NCBI RefSeq assembly: GCF_000344155.1
Contig: NZ_BAOQ01000040.1
Coordinates: forward strand, 1 to 44,286
Direction: 5' to 3'
Origin: Gordonia paraffinivorans NBRC 108238
Lineage (GTDB): Bacteria; Actinomycetota; Actinomycetes; Mycobacteriales; Mycobacteriaceae
DNA: 44,286 nucleotides
Positions 19,127 to 30,143 of the stretch are shown here, in pieces. Both the position numbers and the translations under genes were made by a program. Positions within the stretch are counted from its first letter, which is position 1, and every line of letters starts with the position of its first letter. A model generated the notes under the pieces. The model ran no database searches, was not told the origin of the DNA, and saw only the letters and a list, made by a program, of their open reading frames with translations.

Positions 19127-21592
19127 TCAGTTGCCGAAACCCGCGCGCTTGAGCGCATCGGCCATCGCGCCGCCGGGAGCCGGACGACGGTCGTTGCGGT
19201 TGCCGCCCCGACCCTGGCCACGACCGCGCTGGTCGTTGCGGCGTCCCTGACCGCCGCCGCGGTTTCCTTCTCCGCGGGGCGGGCGTGACCCGCCCTTGCC
19301 GGTCGTGCCCGGCTCGTCGTCGAGGCGCAGGGACAGGCCGATGCGCTGGCGCTCGACGTCGACCTCCATGACCTTGACCTTCACGATGTCGCCGGACTTG
19401 ACGATCTCGTGCGGGTCGGAGACGAAGCGATGAGCCATCGCCGACACGTGGACGAGACCGTCCTGATGGACGCCCACGTCGACGAACGCGCCGAACGCGG
19501 CGACGTTGGTGACCTGTCCCTCGAGGATCATGCCGGGCTCGAGGTCGGAGACCTTCTCGATGCCGCTGGCGAAGGTCGCCGTCTTGAACTCGGGACGCGG
19601 GTCGCGGCCGGGCTTGTCGAGCTCGGAGATGATGTCGACCACGGTCGGGCGACCGAAGGTCTCGTCGACGAAGTCGTCGGGACGCAGCTTGGTCAGCGTG
19701 GCGGTGTCACCGATGAGCGAACGCACGTCGGTGCCGACCTTCTCCAGGATCCGGGTCACCACCGGGTACGCCTCCGGGTGCACCGCCGATGCGTCGAGCG
19801 GGTTGTCGCCGTCGGTGATCCGGAGGAAGCCCGCGCACTGCTCGAACGCCTTGGGTCCCAGGCGCGGAACCTCGGTGATCTGCATGCGGTTGCGGAACGC
19901 CCCGTTCGAATCCCGATACGACACGATCGACTCCGCCAGGCTCGGGGTGATGCCCGACACGCGCGAGAGCAGCGGGACCGAGGCGGTGTTGACGTCGACG
20001 CCGACCGCGTTCACCGCGTCCTCGACCACCGCGCCCAGCGACCGGGCGAGCAGCGTCTCGGACACGTCGTGCTGGTACTGGCCCACGCCGATCGACTTCG
20101 GGTCGATCTTCACCAGCTCGGCGAGCGGATCCTGCAGGCGCCGGGCGATGGACACCGCGCCGCGCAACGACACGTCGAGGTCGGGCAGCTCCTTGGACGC
20201 GTACGCCGACGCCGAGTACACCGACGCGCCGGCCTCGGAGACGACGACCGTCGTGGGCGGGGTCTTGCCCGCCGCCTTGATCGCGGCCACGAGTTCACCC
20301 GCGAGCGCGTCGGTCTCTCGGGAGGCCGTGCCGTTGCCGATGGCGATCAGCTCGACGCCGTGCTTCTGCACGAGCGCGCCGAGCACGGCGAGCGCACCGG
20401 CCTTGTCCCGGCGCGGTTCGTGCGGGTAGATGGTGGCGGTGTCGACGACCTTGCCGGTCTCGTTGACCACCGCGACCTTCACGCCGGTGCGGAGGCCGGG
20501 ATCGAGGCCCATCGTGGTGCGCGCACCGGCCGGTGCGGCGAGCAGCAGGTCCTTGAGGTTGGTCGCGAACACCGCGACCGCGTCGGCCTCCGCCTGCTGG
20601 CGCAACCGGGTGCGGATGTCGATGGACAGCCCGACGAAGAGTTTGGTGCGCCAGGCCCACCGCACGGTGTCGGCGAGCCAGCGATCGGCGGGACGCCCCT
20701 GATCGGAGATGCCGAACCGGGCGGCGATGCGCTGCTCGTAGATGCCGGGCCCGGCCGGGCGCTCGGCGGCCTCCGGATCGGGGTCGAGGGTGACGCTCAG
20801 GATCTCCTCGCGCTCACCGCGCAGCACGGCGAGCACGCGGTGCGACGGGATCGTGGTGAACGGCTCGGAGTACTCGAAGTAGTCGGCGAACTTGGCGCCC
20901 GCGGACTCCTTGCCCTCACGGACGGCGGTCCGCAGAACACCCTTCTGCCACATCAGCTCACGGAGTTCGCCGACGAGGTCGGCGTCCTCGGCGATGCGCT
21001 CCACGGCGATCGCCCGGGCGCCGTCGAGCTGCTCGGCGGTGAAGGTCGACGGGTCGGTGTTCGGATCCGACAGCAGTGCGTCGGCGACGGGCTCGTGCCC
21101 GGCCTCGCGCGCGATCTGGGCCTTGGTGCGCCGCTTGGGCTTGTAGGGCAGGTAGATGTCCTCGAGCCGCGCCTTGGTGTCGGCGGCGAGGATGCGCGCG
21201 TCGAGCTCGGCGTCGAGCTTGCCCTGGGCGGCGATGGACTCGCGTACGGCCTGGCGCCGGGCCTCGAGGTCGCGAAGGTAGGCGAGACGCTCTTCGAGCG
21301 TGCGCAGCTGGGCGTCGTCGAGGCCGCCGGTCGCCTCCTTGCGGTAGCGCGCGACGAACGGGACCGTCGACCCGCCGTCGAGCAGCTCGATCGCCGCACG
21401 GACCTGGCCGACGCCGACGTTGAGTTCGGTGGCGATCGCCGCCGCGACGCGGGCGTTGACCACGGCCGGATCAGGGGCCGGAACGGTCTGAGGGGTCGCG
21501 GGGGTCTCTGTCTGCTGCGCCCCGGCGACGGGGGCGGACGCCGAGGCGGACTCGGTTGACGGCACGGACTCGGGTGACACGGTTTCTGACAC
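19127..21592 (-). CDS. Tex-family RNA-binding transcription accessory protein
   Basis: Tex proteins are conserved nucleic-acid-binding factors linked to transcription. The 821-aa product has a ~45-residue Ser/Pro/Thr/Ala-rich N-terminal extension, the helical Tex_N region, a YqgF/RNase H-like domain (GLDPGLRTGVKVAV), a helix-hairpin-helix (SRVSGITPSLAESIVSYRD) and a C-terminal S1 RNA-binding domain (EGQVTNVAAFGAFVDVG). It ends in an Arg/Gly-rich tail with many RG repeats and a final ADALKRAGFGN. The frame is open to 21697, but the GTG at 21592 gives the plausible N-terminus. It lies 34 bases after the methyltransferase gene and is probably in the same operon. Confidence 0.93.
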   Translation of the reverse strand: MSETVSPESVPSTESASASAPVAGAQQTETPATPQTVPAPDPAVVNARVAAAIATELNVGVGQVRAAIELLDGGSTVPFVARYRKEATGGLDDAQLRTLEERLAYLRDLEARRQAVRESIAAQGKLDAELDARILAADTKARLEDIYLPYKPKRRTKAQIAREAGHEPVADALLSDPNTDPSTFTAEQLDGARAIAVERIAEDADLVGELRELMWQKGVLRTAVREGKESAGAKFADYFEYSEPFTTIPSHRVLAVLRGEREEILSVTLDPDPEAAERPAGPGIYEQRIAARFGISDQGRPADRWLADTVRWAWRTKLFVGLSIDIRTRLRQQAEADAVAVFATNLKDLLLAAPAGARTTMGLDPGLRTGVKVAVVNETGKVVDTATIYPHEPRRDKAGALAVLGALVQKHGVELIAIGNGTASRETDALAGELVAAIKAAGKTPPTTVVVSEAGASVYSASAYASKELPDLDVSLRGAVSIARRLQDPLAELVKIDPKSIGVGQYQHDVSETLLARSLGAVVEDAVNAVGVDVNTASVPLLSRVSGITPSLAESIVSYRDSNGAFRNRMQITEVPRLGPKAFEQCAGFLRITDGDNPLDASAVHPEAYPVVTRILEKVGTDVRSLIGDTATLTKLRPDDFVDETFGRPTVVDIISELDKPGRDPRPEFKTATFASGIEKVSDLEPGMILEGQVTNVAAFGAFVDVGVHQDGLVHVSAMAHRFVSDPHEIVKSGDIVKVKVMEVDVERQRIGLSLRLDDEPGTTGKGGSRPPRGEGNRGGGQGRRNDQRGRGQGRGGNRNDRRPAPGGAMADALKRAGFGN

Positions 21593-21626
21593 GATCGCCG
21601 ACCCTACCGGCCGCGTCGGACAGCTG

Positions 21627-22436
21627 TCAGCCGCGACCCACCGCGTTGTGGATCCGCGCACTCTCGTACAGGCAGATCGCCGCTGCGGCGGCCACATTCA
21701 GGCTCTCCGCGCGGCCGCGGATGGGGATCGACACCCGGTGGTGGGCGACGCGCTGGACCTCCGGCGACAGGCCGTGGGCCTCGTTGCCGAACAGCCAGCC
21801 GATCCGGCCGGCGAGCACCTCGTCGGCGTGGTCGAGGTTCACCTCGCCGTCGGCGGCCGTGGCGAGCAGCGTGATGCCCGACGCCGCGATCGCCGCGAGA
21901 CCCTCGGCCACCCGCCTCTCGCGCACCACCGGCACGGTGAAGACCGTCCCCGCGCTCGCGCGGACGCACTTGCCGTTGTGGGGGTCGACGGAGTCGCCGA
22001 GCAGGACCACCGCGTCGGCGCCCATCGCATCGGCGCAGCGGATCAGGGTGCCGGCGTTGCCGGGCTCACGGGGCTCGACCGCGATCGCCAGCAGACGCGG
22101 CTCGTCGGCGAGCACGTCGGCCAGCGACGCGTCCAGGAGCCGACACACCGCGAAGACGCCGGGCGGTGTGGTGGTCTCGGACAGTTTCGACGCCGCACGC
22201 CCGGAGATCAGCAGGACCGGCACTCCCCCGGCCTCGGCGGTCTCGACGATCGCGCGGTGACGATCGAGATGCTCTTCCGCCACCAGCACCGTCTCCGCCT
22301 TCTCGACGGCCAGGGCGGTCTCCACCGCGTTCGATCCCTCGGCGAGGAATCGGCCCTGCTCGCGCCTGGCGGCGGCGCGGTGGAGCTTGGCAAACGACAC
22401 GACCCGCGAGGATCGCTCGGACAGGATCTCCGTCAT
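21627..22436 (-). CDS. TrmH/SpoU-family 23S rRNA (or tRNA) 2'-O-methyltransferase
   Basis: SPOUT-class RNA methyltransferase using S-adenosylmethionine. The 269-aa protein has an N-terminal substrate-binding domain (about 10-95) and the three SpoU motifs: EPREPGNAGTLIRCADA (motif 1), WLFGNEAHGLSPE (motif 2) and SIPIRGRAESLNVAAAAA (motif 3). The M. tuberculosis homologue at this locus is annotated tsnR; the target nucleotide cannot be told from sequence. The ATG at 22436 has a GGAGG site 8 bases upstream. It follows rplT by 47 bases, so ribosome synthesis context is strong. Confidence 0.92.
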   Translation of the reverse strand: MTEILSERSSRVVSFAKLHRAAARREQGRFLAEGSNAVETALAVEKAETVLVAEEHLDRHRAIVETAEAGGVPVLLISGRAASKLSETTTPPGVFAVCRLLDASLADVLADEPRLLAIAVEPREPGNAGTLIRCADAMGADAVVLLGDSVDPHNGKCVRASAGTVFTVPVVRERRVAEGLAAIAASGITLLATAADGEVNLDHADEVLAGRIGWLFGNEAHGLSPEVQRVAHHRVSIPIRGRAESLNVAAAAAICLYESARIHNAVGRG

Positions 22437-22483
22437 CGGGACATCCTCCGCGCGACTCGCGGGTCGTGTGCGGTGTTGCTCAA

Positions 22484-22864
22484 TCAGGCAGCCGGGGCGT
22501 TGACGTCGGCCGGCAGGGCCTTGCGGGCGACCTCGACCAGGCCGGTGAAGGCCTCGGGATCGGTCACCGCGATGTCGGCGAGGACCTTGCGGTCGACCTC
22601 GACACCGGCGGCCTTCAGGCCCTGGATGAAGCGGTTGTAGGTGATGTCGTTGGCGCGGGCCGCAGCGTTGATGCGGGCGATCCACAGCTTGCGGAACTCA
22701 CCCTTGCGGGCACGACGGTCCCGGTAGGCGTAGTTCAGCGAGTGGAGCTGCTGCTCCTTGGCCTTGCGGTACAGGCGCGACCGCTGACCGCGGTAGCCCT
22801 TCGAGGCCTCGAGGGTGGTCCGACGCTTCTTCTGGGCGTTGACGGCCCTTTTCACGCGTGCCAT
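22484..22864 (-). CDS. rplT: 50S ribosomal protein L20
   Basis: Large-subunit assembly protein that binds 23S rRNA. The 126-aa sequence is full length and typical: [15 protein letters not shown] at the start and the [20 protein letters not shown] block. An AAGGA ribosome-binding site precedes the ATG. It follows rpmI by 43 bases in the conserved infC-rpmI-rplT order. Confidence 0.98.
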   Translation of the reverse strand: MARVKRAVNAQKKRRTTLEASKGYRGQRSRLYRKAKEQQLHSLNYAYRDRRARKGEFRKLWIARINAAARANDITYNRFIQGLKAAGVEVDRKVLADIAVTDPEAFTGLVEVARKALPADVNAPAA

Positions 22865-22907
22865 GTTCTAGATCCTTTTGCTCGTCAGATGTCCGGGGTC
22901 GCTCGCG

Positions 22908-23102
22908 TCAGCGGTTCAGCAGGCGCTTGATACGCGGCGCGTCGTTGTCGCTGACGACGGTGGTGCCGTCGAGGCGACGAGTGCGCTTGGAGGGCTTGTG
23001 CTCCAGGAGGTGGCGGCGGTTGGCCTTCTGGCGGACGATCTTGCCGCTGCCGGTCACCTTGAACCGCTTCGCGGTGCCCTTGTGGGTCTTGCTCTTAGGC
23101 AT
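22908..23102 (-). CDS. rpmI: 50S ribosomal protein L35
   Basis: A 64-aa basic ribosomal protein, full length, beginning [14 protein letters not shown] and ending IKRLLNR. AAGGAAG precedes the ATG. It lies 122 bases after infC and 43 before rplT. Confidence 0.98.
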   Translation of the reverse strand: MPKSKTHKGTAKRFKVTGSGKIVRQKANRRHLLEHKPSKRTRRLDGTTVVSDNDAPRIKRLLNR

Positions 23103-23224
23103 TTTCTTCCTTCTGTCGGGCGAACGCGGGCAGCCGAACCTGACCAGTTACGGCTGGAATCCCGGGTTCACGTCTCGTGATCACGGCCGGCGCGGGGCAT
23201 GTGCTCCCCGCCCGGCCGATCGGC

Positions 23225-23821
<597 letters not shown>

Positions 23822-24155
23822 GGGGCCTCCTAGTTCAATCCTGCAGTGGTAACCGTCGCGTCGTCGCGCGGGGGCCGTAGGCAGGAGATCCGAGTGTGAA
23901 ACCCTCAGCAAGAGAGCCCCGGGACACAGGTCCGCGGGGCTCCGATACCGACCGATTCGCATCGCCGCGCGTTCGCGTGGCGACTGCCGACGTCGTGCGA
24001 CACATCGACGAGGATGTGGTCGCGACCGTCGGCGTGAACCGGACCGAGCAACTGCGATCTCAACTGGCGAGGACTCGCGTCACACGGTGGGAGCGGAACT
24101 CCACTTACGACCCCGGCGCATACCAGGGCGGTCGTGCTATGGGAGTCTATCAGCC
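23822..24155. other. 334-base divergent intergenic region, infC / DUF1844 gene
   Basis: It contains the infC ribosome-binding site (23826-23831) and the leader hairpin (23914-23942). A TAGACT on the minus strand (24149-24144) could be an infC -10 box, which would give a leader of about 316 bases, but no matching -35 box is seen. For the plus-strand gene a GGGAG (24141-24145) could serve as ribosome-binding site. No further gene or RNA was recognised in it. Confidence 0.5.
23914..23942 (-). promoter_or_regulatory. Hairpin in the infC leader
   Basis: GAGCCCC (23942-23936 on the minus strand) pairs with GGGGCTC (23920-23914), and inside it GGAC/GTCC closes a CTGT-type tetraloop: 11 base pairs with one small internal loop. 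It sits 93-121 bases before the infC start. There is no U-run, so it looks like a structured leader element, not a terminator. Function unknown. Confidence 0.4.
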
Positions 24156-24581
24156 ATGGCCGAGAACTCCTATTCGTCACCAGCACCGGAACCCCAGAAG
24201 GGTGCGACGGGCAGTGGCACCGGCGCGGAAGACGCGGCGCACACTGAGGCAGAGAACGTCCGCGACCTGCAGGATATTCCGGCGATCGAGGTGATCACCC
24301 GGTCCATCGTGATGCTGATGAGCGCCTCGGCGGAGAAGCTCGGCCTGGCCGAGGGCACCCCCGAGGACAAGATCGACCTCCCCGAGGCCCGGGTCCTGAT
24401 CAACGCGCTCGCCGGCCTGGTCGACGCCTCGAAGGCCGACCTCGGCATCCACGCCGCGCCGATCCGCGACGGCCTGAAGAGCCTGCAGCTGGCGTTCCGC
24501 GAGGCCAGCGCCTACCCCGACGAGCCGGGCGAGGGTCCCGGCGAGAAGTACACCGGGCCGGTCCGGGCGCCGAGGAAATAG
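24156..24581 (+). CDS. DUF1844 domain protein
   Basis: A 141-aa protein of a conserved actinobacterial family of unknown function (DUF1844). The first ~45 residues are low-complexity, Gly/Ser/Glu-rich. The conserved part is a helical region starting at about residue 46 (DLQDIPAIEVITRSIVMLMSASAEKLGL) and continuing through LPEARVLINALAGLVDASKADLG. The ATG at 24156 has GGGAG ten bases upstream; a longer frame from 24087 is unlikely. It stands divergent to infC and is followed after 66 bases by another small gene. Confidence 0.8.
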   Translation: MAENSYSSPAPEPQKGATGSGTGAEDAAHTEAENVRDLQDIPAIEVITRSIVMLMSASAEKLGLAEGTPEDKIDLPEARVLINALAGLVDASKADLGIHAAPIRDGLKSLQLAFREASAYPDEPGEGPGEKYTGPVRAPRK

Positions 24582-24635
24582 GTTTCGGCCTCACCTGGTG
24601 GGCCGAGCGTGCCGACGACACATGCCGAAACCGCT

Positions 24636-24641
24636 TACCCT
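24636..24641 (+). promoter_or_regulatory. -10 box for a leaderless transcript
   Basis: TACCCT, a TANNNT-type -10 element, ends 6 bases before the ATG at 24648, which would place the transcription start on the A of the start codon. No Shine-Dalgarno is present. Confidence 0.5.
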
Positions 24642-24647
24642 GACGGT

Positions 24648-24974
24648 ATGACCACCCCAGGAGAATCCGGCACCGATGGCACGCAGCCCGCGGGCACCCC
24701 GTCGGACGACATCATCGACGCCGAGATCGTGCCGGGCCGGGTGACCGGGGCCCCGTTGCCGGGCTCTCTCCCGGACCCGGACTACACCGAGGGCGGCATC
24801 CCGACCTTCGACTACGTGCGGGAGAAAATCGAGAACCGCATCACGACGGCCATCGGATCGCAGGAGCTCGCCGAGGCCACGCCCGAGGGACAGAGCGTCG
24901 ACGAGATGGTGCGCAAGCGCGACGAGGCCGCCAAGAAGCGCCTCGAGGAGATCCGCAAGTCGATGGGCAAGTAG
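24648..24974 (+). CDS. Conserved small acidic/helical protein, function unknown
   Basis: A 108-aa soluble protein that I do not recognise as a named family. The first ~45 residues are acidic, Gly/Pro/Thr-rich and probably disordered (including DDIIDAEIVPG). The second half is predicted helical and ends in a strongly charged stretch, RKRDEAAKKRLEEIRKSMGK. The start at 24648 is chosen because of the TACCCT -10 box 6 bases before it; an in-frame ATG at 24609 would add 13 residues. It lies convergent to uvrA, with a long inverted repeat between the two stop codons. Confidence 0.65.
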   Translation: MTTPGESGTDGTQPAGTPSDDIIDAEIVPGRVTGAPLPGSLPDPDYTEGGIPTFDYVREKIENRITTAIGSQELAEATPEGQSVDEMVRKRDEAAKKRLEEIRKSMGK

Positions 24975-25001
24975 CCCGCCGGCGCCATCCGAGTCTCAGC
25001 A

Positions 25002-25066
25002 GAATCGCCACTTCCGGACCGAGTCGCAGGGTGAAACCCGCGATCCTGTACCAGAAGTGGCGATTC
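25002..25066. repeat. Long inverted repeat between convergent genes (likely bidirectional terminator)
   Basis: GAATCGCCACTTC (25002-25014) and GAAGTGGCGATTC (25054-25066) are perfect 13-base inverted repeats. The 39-base interior holds a second hairpin, TCGC-A-GGGT / ACCC-GCGA (25024-25043) with a GAA loop. It sits in the 106 bases between the 108-aa gene (plus) and uvrA (minus), where a bidirectional terminator is expected. The nested structure also fits a dispersed palindromic element. Confidence 0.6.
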
Positions 25067-25080
25067 CTCTTGCGGTTGCG

Positions 25081-27963
<2,883 letters not shown>

Positions 27964-28030
27964 TGCAGTCCTAACATTCTTTTCGAGTCACAGGTCCATC
28001 GAGCTCAGGGCGCACGCGCGGCGCATGGGC

Positions 28031-28053
28031 ACCATATCGGCAGGTACCGACAA
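28031..28053 (-). promoter_or_regulatory. PafBC/RecA-independent DNA-damage promoter of uvrA
   Basis: On the minus strand TTGTCGGTA (28053-28045), 8 bases, then TATGGT (28036-28031). The mycobacterial RecA-NDp/PafBC consensus is TTGTCRGTG-N8-TANNNT; only the last base of the upstream block differs (A for G). The predicted start is near 28024, giving an untranslated leader of about 60 bases. No convincing LexA box is present in the region. Confidence 0.82.
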
Positions 28054-28236
28054 GCCGTCTCGACGGCGTAGACCCGTTGGGGATTCGCAGTCCGAGGGCC
28101 GGAGGATCGGTCTCGCCACCCGTGCCATACACCATCGAACCGATAGTCCACGATACCCGTGCTCAGAGCGCGTCCGGCCGTCGCGAGCGTCACACGACAC
28201 GGCGGTGACGGGCGCGATGGCGACCGCGCGGTGTCA

Positions 28237-28242
28237 TAGCCT
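28237..28242 (+). promoter_or_regulatory. -10 box for leaderless MBL hydrolase transcript
   Basis: TAGCCT (TANNNT type) ends 6 bases before the ATG at 28249; no Shine-Dalgarno lies between. A leaderless message is likely. No clear -35 box. Confidence 0.5.
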
Positions 28243-28248
28243 TTCCCC

Positions 28249-28944
28249 ATGACCTCCGCGACACCGATCAGCGACGACTACACCGGCGACCTCTCCGAGT
28301 CCAAGACCCCGCAACGCCGCACCCTCGGCAAGGCCACGATCGTGAAGCTCTCGGTCGGGCCGATGGACAACAACGTCTACATCGTCACCTCGAAGGCGAC
28401 GGGTGATCAGCTGATCATCGACGCCGCGAACGACGCCGAGACGATCATCGCCACGCTCGACGCGATCGGCGGAAAGCCCGCCCTCATCTTCACCACCCAT
28501 CAGCACTTCGACCATGTCCAGGCCCTCGAGGCGGTCGCCGAGCACACCGGCGCCCCGACCGCCGCCGGCCGCCACGATGCCCCGGAGATCCCGGTGGCCC
28601 CGGACCGCCTCGTCGACGACGGCGACGTCATCGAGATCGGCGACCTCCGGTTCGAGGCGATCCACCTCGTCGGCCACACCCCCGGGTCGATCGCCCTCGC
28701 GCTGACCGACACCACCGCCGACGGCGAGGAGGTCGTGCAGCTGTTCACCGGCGACTCGTTGTTCCCGGGAGGCGTCGGCAAGACGTGGCAGCCCGGCGAC
28801 TTCGAGAAACTCCTCGACGACGTGTCGACCAAGATCTTCGACCGGTTCGGGGACTCGACGGTGGTCTACCCCGGGCACGGCAAGGACACCACGCTCGGTG
28901 CCGAGCGCCCGCACCTCCCGGAGTGGCGCGAGCGCGGCTGGTGA
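28249..28944 (+). CDS. Metallo-beta-lactamase-fold hydrolase (glyoxalase II-like)
   Basis: A 231-aa MBL-superfamily hydrolase, homologue of M. tuberculosis Rv1637c by type and position beside uvrA. The complete dinuclear metal site is visible: HQHFDH (84-89; His84, His86, Asp88, His89), GHTPGS (His143), TGDSLFPGG (Asp169) and YPGHGKD (His210). This set matches glyoxalase II-like enzymes, which hydrolyse thioesters, but the substrate is not determined. The first ~25 residues are an extension outside the fold. Transcription is probably leaderless and divergent from uvrA. Confidence 0.88.
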   Translation: MTSATPISDDYTGDLSESKTPQRRTLGKATIVKLSVGPMDNNVYIVTSKATGDQLIIDAANDAETIIATLDAIGGKPALIFTTHQHFDHVQALEAVAEHTGAPTAAGRHDAPEIPVAPDRLVDDGDVIEIGDLRFEAIHLVGHTPGSIALALTDTTADGEEVVQLFTGDSLFPGGVGKTWQPGDFEKLLDDVSTKIFDRFGDSTVVYPGHGKDTTLGAERPHLPEWRERGW

Positions 28945-28985
28945 GCCCGCGCACACCCACCGCCGTTCCGCATTCCTGTCCCGGC

Positions 28986-29028
28986 ATCGGCCGGAGGGGT
29001 TCACGCAACGGTGGCGGGTCCGGCCGAT
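28986..29028. terminator. Inverted repeat between convergent genes
   Basis: ATCGGCCGGA (28986-28995) and TCCGGCCGAT (29019-29028) form a perfect 10-base inverted repeat with a 23-base loop, between the stop of the MBL gene and the stop of the membrane-protein gene. No T-run. The placement suggests a shared bidirectional terminator. Confidence 0.45.
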
Positions 29029-29034
29029 CGGGCG

Positions 29035-29847
29035 CTACTGCCCCTCGTCGATCCGGTGCTTGTCGACGAGCGCCTTGAGCTCGTGGAACGCCGCTGCCCG
29101 CGCCTTCACGACGTCGGCGGATTCCGAGCCCTCCTCGGCCGGCGTGGCAGGCGAACCGTAGAGGACGGTGCCGAGGCGGCCGCGTAGCTCCTCGCGTCGC
29201 CTCGCGTCCTCGGCGTTCTCGCGTTCCTCGCGCAACGCGCGGTCGATGTCCTCGGCCTGCCGCGCGCACTCTCCGATGAGCTCGACACGACGCTGGACCG
29301 ATTGCTCGAGGGCTGCGACGGTCCGCCGCGCGTCGTCGAGCATCTGCTCGTCGGTCCTGGTGAACCTGCGGATGCCGGCTGCGCCGGCCATCACCTTCCG
29401 GATCTCCTCCGCGCGACGCAGGTTCGCCGCTATCGACCAGAGATCTGCCCGGAAGTCGAAGTCGGCCGGGTCCCCCAGCCAGCCGGCGCGGGCCGCCTCG
29501 GATCCGGCGATCCGCGCGATCGCCGCCTCGGCGGATTCGTAGAGCCGGGCACCGTCCGAGCCGAAGTCGATCTCGCGCTGACGCTTCTCGGCTTCGAGAC
29601 GCCGGGCCTTCTCCTTCTCCCGCTCGTCCGACCACCACGACCAGATCCCGAGGCTCACCAGGCCGATCAGGTAGATGGATTCCAGGACCCAACCCGTCGC
29701 CGTTCGCGCCGTGGACGGATTGTCCGCTCCGAACTCCACCGCGAGCCAGGTGCCGAGGTAGTACGGCCACGCGAGTGCGCAGAACACGGCGACCAGCACG
29801 ATCCCCACGACGATGGCGCTGCCGTTGTCACTCTTCTTGGAGCCCAC
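29035..29847 (-). CDS. Two-TM membrane protein with cytoplasmic coiled-coil domain, function unknown
   Basis: I do not recognise a named family. The 270-aa product has two transmembrane segments near the N-terminus (SAIVVGIVLVAVFCALAW and VLESIYLIGLVSLGIW), then a charged helix of Glu/Lys/Arg (DEREKEKARRLEAEKRQRE) and a long predominantly helical domain rich in Glu, Arg and Ala with coiled-coil character up to LVDKHRIDEGQ. Both ends probably face the cytoplasm. The start is uncertain: a GTG at 29847 fits a leaderless transcript with TAGGAT 7 bases before it, while an ATG at 29877 would add ten residues. The gene stands divergent from the DoxX gene. Confidence 0.65.
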   Translation of the reverse strand: MGSKKSDNGSAIVVGIVLVAVFCALAWPYYLGTWLAVEFGADNPSTARTATGWVLESIYLIGLVSLGIWSWWSDEREKEKARRLEAEKRQREIDFGSDGARLYESAEAAIARIAGSEAARAGWLGDPADFDFRADLWSIAANLRRAEEIRKVMAGAAGIRRFTRTDEQMLDDARRTVAALEQSVQRRVELIGECARQAEDIDRALREERENAEDARRREELRGRLGTVLYGSPATPAEEGSESADVVKARAAAFHELKALVDKHRIDEGQ

Positions 29848-29854
29848 GCGCCGA

Positions 29855-29860
29855 ATCCTA
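29855..29860 (-). promoter_or_regulatory. -10 box for leaderless membrane-protein transcript
   Basis: TAGGAT on the minus strand (29860-29855) ends 7 bases before the GTG at 29847. It supports that start over upstream ATG codons. Confidence 0.4.
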
Positions 29861-30143
29861 GGACGCACCCACGACATCGAGCGGGTGGATATGAGACGAG
29901 TCGCAACGTCCTCGGCGGGCCGTGACGGCCGGTGTTTGACCTTCTCCCCCACCGGATACGTGGTCTGACGAAGCGCACTGTGTTCGCGATCTGGGACGGA
30001 TATTCCCGAAAGGATCACGAAGAGTCGATTCACCAGCACATATCCGAAGGACGGGTAGCGTTGACGAGGCCCATCGCTCTGACCCCGAAGTCAGCGCGAC
30101 CCGACGGATCTCGAACCGCATCGACTGAAGAAGGTTGTGACCG

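Noticed and set aside
23822..23962. Upstream extension of infC to an ATG at 23962
   Set aside because: The added 47 residues are unlike IF-3, and the extension would translate through a perfect AGGAGG site placed for the ATC start.
28135..28150. Possible LexA box (TCGAAC-N4-) upstream of uvrA
   Set aside because: Only one half-site is present; the second half reads AGTCCA instead of GTTCGA.
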